Shown: positions 7,874 through 16,169 of the stretch, in pieces | How positions within the stretch are numbered: the first letter of the stretch is position 1 | Layout of the letters: the number at the start of each line of letters is the position of its first letter | Assembly: GCA_017503735.1 (NCBI GenBank) | Contig: JAFVSN010000038.1 | Span: 100,121 to 164,120 of the forward strand | Reading direction: 5' to 3' | DNA: 64,000 nucleotides | Source of the DNA: Lachnospiraceae bacterium | GTDB lineage: Bacteria; Bacillota; Clostridia; Lachnospirales; Lachnospiraceae | Program-made: the position numbers and the translations under genes | Notes under the pieces: model-generated | What the model was told of the DNA's origin: nothing | Seen by the model: only the letters and a program-made list of their open reading frames with translations | The model's database searches: none

Positions 7874-8875
7874 CTACTGTTCCGGCACTCCAAGGGTAGC
7901 TAACATAACCGCCTTAATGGTATGCATACGGTTTTCTGCTTCGTCAAACACAACAGACTGGGCGGATTCGAACACCTCATCCGTTACTTCCATTTCGGAA
8001 ATACCGAACTTGGCACTGATTTCTCTTCCGATTACGGTCTTTAAGTCATGGAACGCCGGCAGACAGTGCATAAAAATCGCCTGCGGACCTGCATTGTCCA
8101 TTGCTGCTTTATTGACCTGGTACGGAGAAAGCTCCTTGATTCGCTCCGTCCAAACGCTGTCCGGTTCTCCCATGGATACCCAAACATCGGTATAAACCAC
8201 ATCTGCCCCCTTGGTACCTTCCTTCACATCCTCGGTCAAAGTAATGGTTGCACCGGTCTGTGCCGCAATTTCCTTACAAGTATCCACCAAAGCCTTATCC
8301 GGGAAATACTTTGCGGAAGTACATGCCGTAAAATGCATCCCGAGCTTTGCACAAACCACCATCAGAGAATTTGCCATATTGTAACGGGCATCCCCCATAT
8401 AGGTCAACTTCACGCCCTTGATTCTGCCAAGCTTCTCCTTAATGGTAAGTACATCCGCCAACATCTGGGTCGGGTGGAACTCATTGGTCAAACCGTTCCA
8501 TACCGGTACACCGGCATACTTTGCCAACTCTTCCACGATTTCCTGTTCAAAACCGCGGTACTCGATTCCTTCATACATACTTCCGAGAACTCTCGCGGTG
8601 TCCGCAATGCTTTCCTTCTTCCCAATCTGGGAACTGGACGGGTCCAGATAGGTACAACCCATTCCCAAGTCATAGGCTGCCACTTCAAAAGAACAACGGG
8701 TTCTGGTACTGGTTTTTTCGAAAATCAAAGCAACATTCTTGCCTGCATGATACTCCTTGGTAAGAATCCCCTTCTTCTTTTTCTCCTTTAACTCCGCTGC
8801 CAAATCCACCAGATACAAAATCTCCTCCGGTGTGAAATCCAATAATTTTAAAAATGAACGTCCCTTTAAATTCAT
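7874..8875 (-). CDS. argF: Ornithine carbamoyltransferase
   Basis: This enzyme transfers the carbamoyl group of carbamoyl phosphate to ornithine, making citrulline for arginine synthesis, or runs in reverse in arginine breakdown. The 333-residue protein has the carbamoyl-phosphate loop STRTR (56-60), FHPTQ with HPTQ at 134-137, the ornithine site VWVSMGEP, and HCLP near 273. Length and sequence resemble the E. coli ArgI/catabolic ArcB type. No other arginine gene is adjacent, so direction cannot be judged. Its ATG shares one base with the stop of the upstream trigger-factor-like gene (TAATG), so it depends on that transcript and probably on coupled translation. Confidence 0.95.
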   Translation of the reverse strand: MNLKGRSFLKLLDFTPEEILYLVDLAAELKEKKKKGILTKEYHAGKNVALIFEKTSTRTRCSFEVAAYDLGMGCTYLDPSSSQIGKKESIADTARVLGSMYEGIEYRGFEQEIVEELAKYAGVPVWNGLTNEFHPTQMLADVLTIKEKLGRIKGVKLTYMGDARYNMANSLMVVCAKLGMHFTACTSAKYFPDKALVDTCKEIAAQTGATITLTEDVKEGTKGADVVYTDVWVSMGEPDSVWTERIKELSPYQVNKAAMDNAGPQAIFMHCLPAFHDLKTVIGREISAKFGISEMEVTDEVFESAQSVVFDEAENRMHTIKAVMLATLGVPEQ

Positions 8876-10008
8876 TACTCTGCCCCTTTCTCAACTTCTA
8901 CGGTATTTTCCAACAAGAATTCCAAAGCTACTTCCATCAACATGGACTGGCGAAGCGGTCCTTCCTCTTGTACCTCCAGAAGCTGTGCCAGTGTCATTCC
9001 GTTACTTTCCGCATACTCCGTTGCTTTCTTTGTAAAGTCTTCTTCCGTTAACACCAAATCGTTTTCCTTCGCAACATTATAAAGAATAATTCTTTCCTGT
9101 TCCTCACGACGGACACTCTTCTCCAACATAGTCCATAAAACTACGCTTTCTTCCGCACCGAACTCTGCCTCCAGTTCCGCTACGGTTTCATACCCCCACA
9201 TATTGGAATAATAAAGCTTCTCAAAATTGATTGCCGCCTGGATATAATCATCGTTCATCTTTTTGAACTCCGTATTCGTTACCAAATAATCCATGACTGC
9301 CTTATACTTTCTCTCTTCCAGTAAAAGGCCTTCGGCAAAAGCCGTAAACTCATCCGTGGTGGAATAGGTTCCGTTTGTAATCTTCTTTACAAACTCATTG
9401 TCATATTCCGGTGTTACCTGCATTGCCATGGAATATACCGTAACTTCGAACACAACCTCTTTTCCCGCCAGTGAAAGCTCATGATAATCAATCGGGAACT
9501 GAAGCGTTAAATTTCTCGTTTCACCTTTTTTTGCTCCGATTAAGCCCGTTTCAAAACCGTCGATAAACTGTCCCGAACCGATTTCCAGCTCCTGGGAATA
9601 CCCGGTTCCGCCCGCAAAAGGCACACCGTCTAACTTACCCACGTAATCGATAATCACGATGTCACCGTCTGCCACTACCGCATCGTCGGATTTCAATATT
9701 CTTTCCCTGTTTGCCTCTCGCACTTCCAAAAGGTAGTTTTCCAACTCCTCGGTGGTCAAAGCATCTACCTCCAGTTCAAGGTATCCGTCCGGTAATACGG
9801 TAGACTCTAACAAGTCGTCATAATTGGTAATCGGTAACGCCTGTAATGCCTCTGCCATCGGAGAAGAAGTAGCGCTTGCCGGCGGAGTCACACCGGTTGC
9901 CGGAGTCGCCGTTAAATTCTCCTTCCCGGTCGGAGTCGTGGTTCCGCACGCACCAAACGTAAGGCACATTGCCACACAAAGCATCGTTGCTGTTATTTTC
10001 TTTTTCAT
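8875..10008 (-). CDS. Trigger-factor-like peptidyl-prolyl isomerase lipoprotein
   Basis: The 377-residue protein starts with a lipoprotein signal ([21 protein letters not shown], Cys at 21) and a Thr/Pro-rich linker. An FKBP-type isomerase domain follows (about 115-215: [41 protein letters not shown]). The rest (about 220-375) is an alpha-helical segment resembling the C-terminal chaperone arms of trigger factor. It is therefore a surface-anchored, trigger-factor-like foldase, presumably assisting secreted proteins. The ATG at 10008 follows an AGAGG site. Its stop overlaps argF by one base. An intrinsic terminator just upstream separates it from the spoVA genes. Confidence 0.88.
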   Translation of the reverse strand: MKKKITATMLCVAMCLTFGACGTTTPTGKENLTATPATGVTPPASATSSPMAEALQALPITNYDDLLESTVLPDGYLELEVDALTTEELENYLLEVREANRERILKSDDAVVADGDIVIIDYVGKLDGVPFAGGTGYSQELEIGSGQFIDGFETGLIGAKKGETRNLTLQFPIDYHELSLAGKEVVFEVTVYSMAMQVTPEYDNEFVKKITNGTYSTTDEFTAFAEGLLLEERKYKAVMDYLVTNTEFKKMNDDYIQAAINFEKLYYSNMWGYETVAELEAEFGAEESVVLWTMLEKSVRREEQERIILYNVAKENDLVLTEEDFTKKATEYAESNGMTLAQLLEVQEEGPLRQSMLMEVALEFLLENTVEVEKGAE

Positions 10009-10072
10009 ACTTCGTATCCTCTTTCTTAACATCAAATTTTATTTATAGAAAATCTATCATTTCCCATAAAGC

Positions 10073-10111
10073 AAAACAGCGTGTCTTCCGATTAAGGAAA
10101 ACACGCTTTAT
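10073..10111 (-). terminator. Terminator downstream of spoVAE
   Basis: The arms AAAGCGTGTTTTCC and GGAAGACACGCTGTTTT (minus strand) form a hairpin with a T-rich tail between spoVAE and the trigger-factor-like gene. Confidence 0.65.
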
Positions 10112-10176
10112 AGTATACCACGATAAAAGCAAAAAGGCAAGCAAAACCCCGTTAAAATGCCCAGTTCACCAATTTT

Positions 10177-10536
10177 TCACGAATCCTTCATTTGGGATTT
10201 GAACACATGGGAAGCCAGATATCCGAATACAAGTGCCGCACTGATTCCCACCGCCGATGCGGTAAAGCCTCCCTTAAAGATTCCGAGAAACCCGGACTCA
10301 TCCACTGCTTTTTTTACACCCTCAAACAACGTGTGTCCGAAGCCGGTCAACGGAACGGTCGCTCCCGCTCCCGCCCATTCTTTAAAAGGACCGTAAATCC
10401 CTACCGCACTGAGTATGGCTCCTCCGCACACCAAAAGAACCATAATCCGCCCCGGCTGTAACTTTGTCTGATCCATAAGAATCTGTACCAGGGCACAAAT
10501 TGCACCCCCTACCAAAAATGCAAGTACATATTCCAT
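10177..10536 (-). CDS. spoVAE: Stage V sporulation protein AE (SpoVAEb-type)
   Basis: A 119-residue integral membrane protein of the SpoVA channel, which loads dipicolinic acid into the forespore and releases it at germination. Four membrane segments are seen: YVLAFLVGGAICALVQILM; RIMVLLVCGGAILSAVGIYG; the re-entrant-looking AGATVPLTGFGHTLFEGV; and ASAVGISAALVFGYLASHVF. It is a paralogue of SpoVAC, sharing the GAG(A/S)xVPxTGF motif. The ATG at 10536 with an AGGAGGT site lies one base after the spoVAD stop. A longer upstream frame overlapping spoVAD is not used. No spoVAC is adjacent; that gene lies at 57.1 kb. Confidence 0.93.
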   Translation of the reverse strand: MEYVLAFLVGGAICALVQILMDQTKLQPGRIMVLLVCGGAILSAVGIYGPFKEWAGAGATVPLTGFGHTLFEGVKKAVDESGFLGIFKGGFTASAVGISAALVFGYLASHVFKSQMKDS

Positions 10537-10537
10537 C

Positions 10538-11635
10538 TTACCGCACCTCCTGTTTCCGTTCCAATACAATGGCATGGGCAATTCCCGGAATACTGCTTCC
10601 TTCGTTGGCACTGACCGGAGAAAGCAATGCTCCCGTCGGCACAAACAAAATCCGATTCCATTCCCCCTCATAAAGCTTGTCCAGCAAATATCCCGCCAAA
10701 GTAGATGCACTGCATCCGCAACCGGAACCGCCGGAGTGGGTATCCTGTAAGTCATTATCATAAATCAACAGGCCGCAATCCTCCTGTACGTTCTCTACCC
10801 GGAATCCCTTTTGTCCGAGCAGATCCGCAAAAATTTTCACACCAACCGCACCCAGGTCTCCCGTAATAATTTTATCGTAATCTGCCGGGGTTCTGTGAAA
10901 ATCATTCAAATGGGCTTCCACCACAGCTGCAGCCGCCGGGGCCATACAAGCTCCCATATTGGCCTTATCCTTGATTCCGTAATCCGTTACCTTGCCTACA
11001 GTTCCTCCGACCACCACCACTTCCACACCGGAAGGTACCTCTCGTCCGTGTCGGTCCACCGTCTCCTCTCTCTGGGCTCGACACCGTTCCAAGGCGGTTT
11101 TATTTCCCACCACCAAAGCTCCGCTGCCCGTCACGGTCCAGGTTGCCGCCAAAGGTCTCTGGTTTCCGTAGCCTAACGGAAAACGAAACTCCTTCTCCGC
11201 ACTGGCAAAATGACTGGAGGTTACGGCCTCGGCACAATCGGCAAAGCCTCCGTCCACTGCCATGGAAGCCAAAAGCAGACTTTCCCCCATGGTGGAGCAG
11301 GCCCCGTACACGCCGAGAAACGGAATCGGAAGTTCTCCCGCACCGAAGGAGCTGGCCAAAAGCTGGCCCAACAGATCTCCTGCAAACAACATGCGAATCT
11401 GCTTCGGCGTCAACCCCGCCTTCTTGATTGCAAGCGTTGCCGCTCTTTGCATCATCCGGCTTTCCGCCTCATTCCAGTTTTCGCCTCCGAACCGGTCCGT
11501 ATCATCAATTTCATCAAAAAACGCCCGGAGAGGGCCTTCTCCTTCCTTGCTTCCGACCACAGCCGCCCGTCCAAGCACATATACATCTTCCGTAAAACAA
11601 ACGCTTTGCGCTCCGACCCACTTTGTCTGACTCAT
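10538..11635 (-). CDS. spoVAD: Stage V sporulation protein AD
   Basis: SpoVAD is a soluble thiolase-fold protein that binds dipicolinic acid on the forespore membrane during uptake. The 365-residue protein shows the family hallmarks: LPIPFLGVYGACSTMGESLLLA (thiolase-like nucleophile region), VTSSHFASAEKEFRFPLGYG, TVTGSGALVV, KANMGACMAPAAA, ITGDLGAVG, and the C-terminal GGSGCGCSASTLAGYLL. The ATG at 11635 (MSQTK) fits the family start; an upstream TTG at 11686 has no ribosome site. It is the first gene of a two-gene operon with spoVAE, away from spoVAA-AB-AC. Confidence 0.95.
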   Translation of the reverse strand: MSQTKWVGAQSVCFTEDVYVLGRAAVVGSKEGEGPLRAFFDEIDDTDRFGGENWNEAESRMMQRAATLAIKKAGLTPKQIRMLFAGDLLGQLLASSFGAGELPIPFLGVYGACSTMGESLLLASMAVDGGFADCAEAVTSSHFASAEKEFRFPLGYGNQRPLAATWTVTGSGALVVGNKTALERCRAQREETVDRHGREVPSGVEVVVVGGTVGKVTDYGIKDKANMGACMAPAAAAVVEAHLNDFHRTPADYDKIITGDLGAVGVKIFADLLGQKGFRVENVQEDCGLLIYDNDLQDTHSGGSGCGCSASTLAGYLLDKLYEGEWNRILFVPTGALLSPVSANEGSSIPGIAHAIVLERKQEVR

Positions 11636-11693
11636 TTTTCCGCCTTTCTGCCCGAACCGCCCGGTCCGGTTTCGTTTCAACTTCAACTCATAC

Positions 11694-11724
11694 TAAGTAT
11701 CTGCGGATTTTCCTAATTTATTCG
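11694..11724 (-). promoter_or_regulatory. Possible forespore (sigma G/F) promoter of spoVAD
   Basis: On the minus strand CGAATA (11719-11724) and GATACTTA (11694-11701) are 17 bases apart, close to the sigma-G pattern of GMATR and CATACTA. It lies about 60 bases upstream of the spoVAD start. Confidence 0.4.
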
Positions 11725-11767
11725 GCATACTTTTGGGTCAAATCACATAAAAAATTTCCTAACGCGC

Positions 11768-11793
11768 AAAAAAGGACTGCCCCACGACAGTCC
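11768..11793 (-). terminator. Terminator of the pyridoxal kinase / ECF S-component operon
   Basis: A perfect GGACTG/CAGTCC stem with an 8-base loop is followed on the minus strand by six T residues, 25 bases after the S-component stop. Confidence 0.85.
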
Positions 11794-11817
11794 TCGCAAT
11801 TACCTTTCCTATTCGGT

Positions 11818-12321
11818 CTATAAATATCGTTTCAAATTTAGCTTATCCGCAGCCACTGCCAATACCGCAAACAGTACACTGCTGCACACCGACTGCATCA
11901 CATTGCCCGGAACATCCGCCAACGGTGCAACAAAATTTCCCGCAAGGAGGCTTCCGTACAAATAATATCCGCCTACGCAGATCACCGCCGCCGGCACCAG
12001 TGCAATCCAATTTCTGCCGCTTGTCAACTTCTTCCCTTTTCTTGAAAAACAAAGTACAAGAAGTGCCTTAATTACCGCAGAGCCCGGCGCCCAAACCGCA
12101 TAGCCCGTAAGGCAGTCTGCCAAAGCCGCACCTCCCGCTCCCACAAACAACGCATAAGGAAGCGGCAAAAGACATGCCGCAAAATAAATAAATCCGTCTC
12201 CCACATGAACATAGCCGTTGGCACTTGGAATATGCAAATAGGCCGTACATACAAATACAAGTGCCGTAAGCACTCCCGCAAAGCACAGATATGTGATCTT
12301 TTTTTGATTTCCTTGTTTCAT
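11818..12321 (-). CDS. ECF transporter S component, probably for a vitamin B6 compound
   Basis: The 167-residue hydrophobic protein has about five to six membrane helices, including YLCFAGVLTALVFVCTAYLH, a loop with HVGDGFIYFAACLLP, and ALFVGAGGAALADCLTGY. These are typical of the substrate-binding S subunit of energy-coupling-factor importers. Such S proteins share one ATPase module (EcfA/EcfA'/EcfT) encoded elsewhere. It lies three bases downstream of the pyridoxal kinase gene, and both face a MocR/PdxR-type regulator, so pyridoxine or pyridoxal is the likeliest substrate. Hydroxymethylpyrimidine or another vitamin is possible. A clear terminator follows. Confidence 0.85.
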   Translation of the reverse strand: MKQGNQKKITYLCFAGVLTALVFVCTAYLHIPSANGYVHVGDGFIYFAACLLPLPYALFVGAGGAALADCLTGYAVWAPGSAVIKALLVLCFSRKGKKLTSGRNWIALVPAAVICVGGYYLYGSLLAGNFVAPLADVPGNVMQSVCSSVLFAVLAVAADKLNLKRYL

Positions 12322-12324
12322 TTT

Positions 12325-13164
12325 TTATTTAACCTCTTCTCCGATTTCTGATAAGAACTCCTCAAAACAAATACCGTCCGTGGTAGGAATATCAAGTTCC
12401 ACCGTCCGGCGCAGAATCTTTGCGATAAACACTGCTGCATGACGGACCGACGTAAGAAAATCCACCCCGTTTACCGCATCTGCCGCTATGATGGAAGAAA
12501 ACACATCTCCCGTTCCCGCACGGCACGGTCCGATTTTCGGTCCTGCCACTTCCACAGGTACGCTCCCCGCTTCATAGACAAAATTAATCAGACGCCCTTC
12601 CCGTTCCAAACCGGAAATCACGATTTTTTTCGGCCCCATGTGACTCAATTTCTCGCAAATCTCCGTGAGTTCTTCGTTACTCATATCGGTCCGGTATACC
12701 GTATCCGTCAAAATACAGGCTTCCGTCAAATTCGGCGTCAAAACATCCGCATACGCCAGCAGCCCTTTCATCTGCTTTGCCAGTTCCGGGGAATAGGTGG
12801 TATAAAGACTTCCTTCGTCACCCATGACCGGGTCCACCACCGTTACGGTTCCCTCATTTTTAAAGTATTCCAAAAAATGACGTACAATCTCTGTCTGTTG
12901 CGGGGACCCCAAAAAGCCGGTTAAAATCCCGTCAAAAGTCAGTCCTAATTTTTTCCACTCTTCTATGTAAGAATTCATATGTTCCGTATAATCCGTATAA
13001 AAAAAACTGTCATACGCCGTATGATTGGAGAACACCGAGGTCGGCACAGGACAACACTGCACTTTCAGTGCCGAAACAATCGGTATGGAAACCGTCAGGG
13101 AACAACGCCCGAAGCCGCAAAAATCATTAATTACCGCCAGCTTTTTCTGCTGATTATGTGCCAT
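12325..13164 (-). CDS. Pyridoxal/pyridoxamine kinase (PdxY/PdxK-type)
   Basis: This ribokinase-superfamily enzyme phosphorylates pyridoxal, pyridoxamine or pyridoxine to give the B6 coenzyme. In the 279-residue protein, INDFCGFGRCSLTVSIPI opens the fold, VFSNHTAY forms part of the substrate pocket, VVDPVMGDEGSLY binds phosphate/metal, LTPNLTEACILT follows, and the anion-hole/catalytic GTGDVFSS lies near 220. The ATG at 13164 has an AAGGAGG site. The gene heads a two-gene operon with the ECF S component. Family members can also accept hydroxymethylpyrimidine, but the PdxR-like divergent regulator favours B6. Confidence 0.92.
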   Translation of the reverse strand: MAHNQQKKLAVINDFCGFGRCSLTVSIPIVSALKVQCCPVPTSVFSNHTAYDSFFYTDYTEHMNSYIEEWKKLGLTFDGILTGFLGSPQQTEIVRHFLEYFKNEGTVTVVDPVMGDEGSLYTTYSPELAKQMKGLLAYADVLTPNLTEACILTDTVYRTDMSNEELTEICEKLSHMGPKKIVISGLEREGRLINFVYEAGSVPVEVAGPKIGPCRAGTGDVFSSIIAADAVNGVDFLTSVRHAAVFIAKILRRTVELDIPTTDGICFEEFLSEIGEEVK

Positions 13165-13176
13165 TTTCGTTCCTCC

Positions 13177-13205
13177 TTGCAATTTTACAGGTTTCAGTAT
13201 ATAAT
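13177..13205 (+). promoter_or_regulatory. Promoter of the MocR/PdxR-like regulator
   Basis: TTGCAA (13177-13182) and TATAAT (13200-13205) with 17-base spacing. The AAAGGAG site at about 13234-13240 lies unusually far (15 bases) from the ATG at 13256; the frame has a stop just upstream, so no earlier start exists. Confidence 0.55.
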
Positions 13206-13224
13206 ATTTTTGGTTATATGATAA
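13196..13224 (-). promoter_or_regulatory. Possible promoter of the pyridoxal kinase operon
   Basis: On the minus strand TTATCA (13219-13224) and TATACT (13196-13201) are 17 bases apart. The -10 overlaps the -10 of the divergent promoter, so one bound regulator could affect both. Confidence 0.4.
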
Positions 13225-13255
13225 TAGTCAGAAAAGGAGAATTTTATAATACCAG

Positions 13256-14359
13256 ATGAAGTATCACATTCAAAAAAGCGACACAGCCCCGGCCTACCTC
13301 CAACTCTATAAACAAGTCCGGGAGGACATTATAAAAGGCATTTATCCCTACGGTTCAAAGCTCCCTTCCAAACGTCTTATCGCTACGGAAACCGGAATCA
13401 GCACCGTTACCGTAGAGCATTCTTATGGCCTTTTGTGTGAAGAAGGGTATACGGAATCCCGCGAGCGCAGCGGTTACTTTGTTACATTTCGTACGGAAGA
13501 TGTGTTTCTATCCTCTGCAAGCGAAACCGCCGTTCCCACCGTTTCCATTCCTCACCGCTCAAATGACATTGCCCCGGACTTCCCTTTTTCCGTACTTGCC
13601 AAAACCATGCGAAGCGTGTTAAGCGAATACGAAGAAGGGATTCTCGAACGCAGTCCCAACTCCGGCTGTCTTGAACTTCGAAATGCCCTGTGCCGCTACC
13701 TGTTACGCAGCCGCGGCATTACCGCAGACACGGAACAAATCATCATCGGTTCCGGCTCGGAGTATTTGTACAGTCTGATTGTGGAATTATTAGGAAGAGA
13801 CAAACTCTATGCATTAGAATCCCCTTCCTATAAAAAAATAGAGCAGGTGTACAATGCTGCCAATGTACACACTACTCTGCTCCCTTTGGGCACCGACGGC
13901 ATCAAAAGCAGTGCCCTGCGTTCTTGTTCCGCCGATGTTTTACATATTTCTCCCTACCGCAGTTTTCCAAGCGGTATTACCGCTTCCGCCTCCAAGCGTC
14001 ATGAATACATGCGGTGGGCCTCAAAAAAAACACGCTATATTATCGAAGACGACTTCGAATCGGAATTTACTGTATCAAAAAAGCCGGAGGAAACCTTATT
14101 TTCCCACACTTCCGATGACAATGTCATCTATATGAATACCTTCTCCAAAACCATCTCGCCGTCTCTTCGTATCGGCTATATGGTCTTACCGAAGCATCTG
14201 GTATCCGAGTTTCAAAATAAGCTTGGGTTTTATTCCTGTACCGTTCCTACTTATATGCAGTATGTACTGGCCAAGCTATTAAACAACGGTGATTTTGAGC
14301 GACACATTAACCGGGTCCGCCGAAAAAAGCGCGCGACCTCCCGCTCTTGCGAGGACTAG
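13256..14359 (+). CDS. MocR/PdxR-family regulator (GntR-HTH plus aminotransferase domain), C-terminally short
   Basis: Residues 1-75 form a GntR winged helix (YLQLYKQVREDIIKGIYPYG, LPSKRLIATETGISTVTVEHSY). Residues about 105-367 form a fold-type-I aminotransferase-like domain with the PLP lysine in MNTFSKTISPSLRIGY. MocR/PdxR proteins sense pyridoxal phosphate and regulate B6 genes; here it is divergent from a pyridoxal kinase and a vitamin S component. The protein has 367 residues while family members usually have about 450-480. After FERHINRVRRKKR the sequence departs into RATSRSCED and stops, so roughly 80 residues of the small C-terminal subdomain are missing. It may be a recent truncation and partly or wholly inactive. 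Confidence 0.88.
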   Translation: MKYHIQKSDTAPAYLQLYKQVREDIIKGIYPYGSKLPSKRLIATETGISTVTVEHSYGLLCEEGYTESRERSGYFVTFRTEDVFLSSASETAVPTVSIPHRSNDIAPDFPFSVLAKTMRSVLSEYEEGILERSPNSGCLELRNALCRYLLRSRGITADTEQIIIGSGSEYLYSLIVELLGRDKLYALESPSYKKIEQVYNAANVHTTLLPLGTDGIKSSALRSCSADVLHISPYRSFPSGITASASKRHEYMRWASKKTRYIIEDDFESEFTVSKKPEETLFSHTSDDNVIYMNTFSKTISPSLRIGYMVLPKHLVSEFQNKLGFYSCTVPTYMQYVLAKLLNNGDFERHINRVRRKKRATSRSCED

Positions 14360-14428
14360 CCCCTACAAATGAGTTGCTGTCCCCGAAGACGACGCTCTTT
14401 GCCTTTTCTTTAAAAATACAGTACACTC

Positions 14429-15793
14429 CTAATTTCTTCTTACAATGGCTTTTCCCTTCCATTTTCCGCGACGCCAGCGAATCAACATAATGATTCCCCG
14501 CAGGCATTCATCCGCAGCGGTTCCCATAAACACGCCGCTGATTCCAAGGGAAAGGGCAACACCGAAGGAATATCCCACGGTAACACCGCACCCCCACATA
14601 CAAAGGAGTCCCATCAGTACCGGAAACAACACATCCCCCGCCGCTTTCATACTACCGATTATCACAAGATTCGTGGTACGTCCGATTTCAAGTAAAATGC
14701 CCACAGCCAGTACCTTTTGAACCAACGGCACCACCTCCGTACTGGAGGTAAAAATTTTAAGCGTCCACGGACAGAGCAAATAATTTAAGGTTGCGATTCC
14801 GATTGCCACCGGAAGGGATGTCAAAAGCGTCTTCATTACCCGTTTATCCGCTGCATCCTCCCGTCCGGCACCTACCAGATGTCCCGTAACAATCTGGGTC
14901 GCCTGGGCAAGGGCATTGGAAAACACTACCGAAAAGGACATCAATGTATTGCTGTACACTTTTACATTGGCCGACATTTCTCCCATAGGATTAATGAAGG
15001 AAAGCAACACCAGCTGATACATGGAATAAGCAAGATTCTCTCCTGCGGACGGTACACCGATTTTTAACATCTTCACCAAAATCTGTCCCGGGAACGGATT
15101 CAGGGTTTTTAACGATATCTTACCGATCTTATAACGGAAGAAAATAAACAATGCCGCACTCAATGCCAGTACGCGGGCTACTACGGTAGAAATCGCCACG
15201 CCGGCCACACCTAAATTCAGGAACTTTAACGGACCGTACAGGAATAACCAGTTCCCACCGATATTCACTATATTTACTGCCAGGGAAATATACATGCCCA
15301 CACGGGTATAACCGTGACACCGCAAAATTTGTACCATAACATTGTAGCCGGCCTGTAAAAACAGGAACCCGCCCACAATAGCCATGTATGCCGCTGCATC
15401 CTCCACTTGCACCGGACTTACCTTTAATACATGTAAAAACTTATCCCGGAATAAAAATACCACCGCACTTAAAATCACCCCCAGCGTCAGATTAAACACC
15501 AACGACAAGGTATAAATCTGATTCATGTTCTCCGTCTTCTTTGCCCCCAGATACTGGGCCACCACAACCCCCGTAGCTCCGGCAATGACATTAAACATAA
15601 TAATGAACAAAAACATCATCTGGTTGGCGTTTCCCACCGCACCGACCGAGTTTTCGGAATACCGGCTGAGCATGACGGTATCCACATTATTTATCAGGAT
15701 ATTTAACAACAGTTCCACAAAAATCGGCCCCGCCAACAACAGCATGGAGGTCTTTTCATTGATTTCCATTGTTCTTTGCTTGACTTGCTTCAT
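14429..15793 (-). CDS. MATE family efflux transporter
   Basis: The 454-residue integral membrane protein has about twelve helices in two related halves, typical of MATE exporters that expel drugs or metabolites by Na+ or H+ antiport. Recognisable family elements include IFVELLLNILINNVDTVMLSRYS near the N-terminus, GNANQMMFLFIIMFNVIAGATGVVVAQYLGAKK, and the second-half counterpart SNALAQATQIVTGHLVGAGR. The ATG at 15793 follows a GGAG site with 8-base spacing. It stands alone, tail to tail with the truncated MocR gene. The substrate is not predictable. Confidence 0.92.
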   Translation of the reverse strand: MKQVKQRTMEINEKTSMLLLAGPIFVELLLNILINNVDTVMLSRYSENSVGAVGNANQMMFLFIIMFNVIAGATGVVVAQYLGAKKTENMNQIYTLSLVFNLTLGVILSAVVFLFRDKFLHVLKVSPVQVEDAAAYMAIVGGFLFLQAGYNVMVQILRCHGYTRVGMYISLAVNIVNIGGNWLFLYGPLKFLNLGVAGVAISTVVARVLALSAALFIFFRYKIGKISLKTLNPFPGQILVKMLKIGVPSAGENLAYSMYQLVLLSFINPMGEMSANVKVYSNTLMSFSVVFSNALAQATQIVTGHLVGAGREDAADKRVMKTLLTSLPVAIGIATLNYLLCPWTLKIFTSSTEVVPLVQKVLAVGILLEIGRTTNLVIIGSMKAAGDVLFPVLMGLLCMWGCGVTVGYSFGVALSLGISGVFMGTAADECLRGIIMLIRWRRGKWKGKAIVRRN

Positions 15794-16169
15794 CTGCAAC
15801 TCTCCTTATACGACTGTCTGCCTACAATATCATTCACATTACTATACATCACTTTTTCCTATCTTGCAAGCAAAAATATGCAAATATTTATATTATGAAT
15901 CTTTGTTCATTTTGTTATATCCCATGTTTTTCCTCAGAGTTTGTTGCTTTTCCCACCATTTTAAACCTCGTTTTCTCCGGTTCGTTTTTTGATAGTCTAT
16001 CAATATTTCAAAACACGCTTCACGTTACGCCAATCTATAATATTTTAATATTACACAACAGCCTCACTTCTCCAAAAGTCACATTTCTCCATATCTTTTC
16101 AACATTATTCTATGGAAAAAGAGTCAAAGATGCTTTACACTTAACTTATCACCTTGAAAGGAGATTTTT
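15794..16169. other. AT-rich intergenic region with a 15-base palindrome
   Basis: This 376-base gap between the divergent MATE and GH27 genes contains no convincing ORF. TTGATAG-T-CTATCAA at 15989-16003 is a perfect inverted repeat suitable for a dimeric regulator. A strong GAAAGGAG ribosome site precedes the GH27 start. No clear -35/-10 pair or catabolite-responsive element was found. Confidence 0.6.

Noticed and set aside
8048-8791. A 247-codon open frame on the plus strand opposite argF
   Set aside because: It is fully antisense to a well-supported argF, has no ribosome site and its translation is rich in His, Arg and Leu with no domain character.
10178-10761. A longer SpoVAE starting at 10761
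   Set aside because: The extra N-terminal 75 residues are the shifted frame of the spoVAD 3' end; the ATG at 10536 has an AGGAGGT site and gives the normal family length.
12439-12924. A 161-codon plus-strand frame inside the pyridoxal kinase gene
   Set aside because: Antisense to conserved kinase motifs; composition is typical of a shadow frame.
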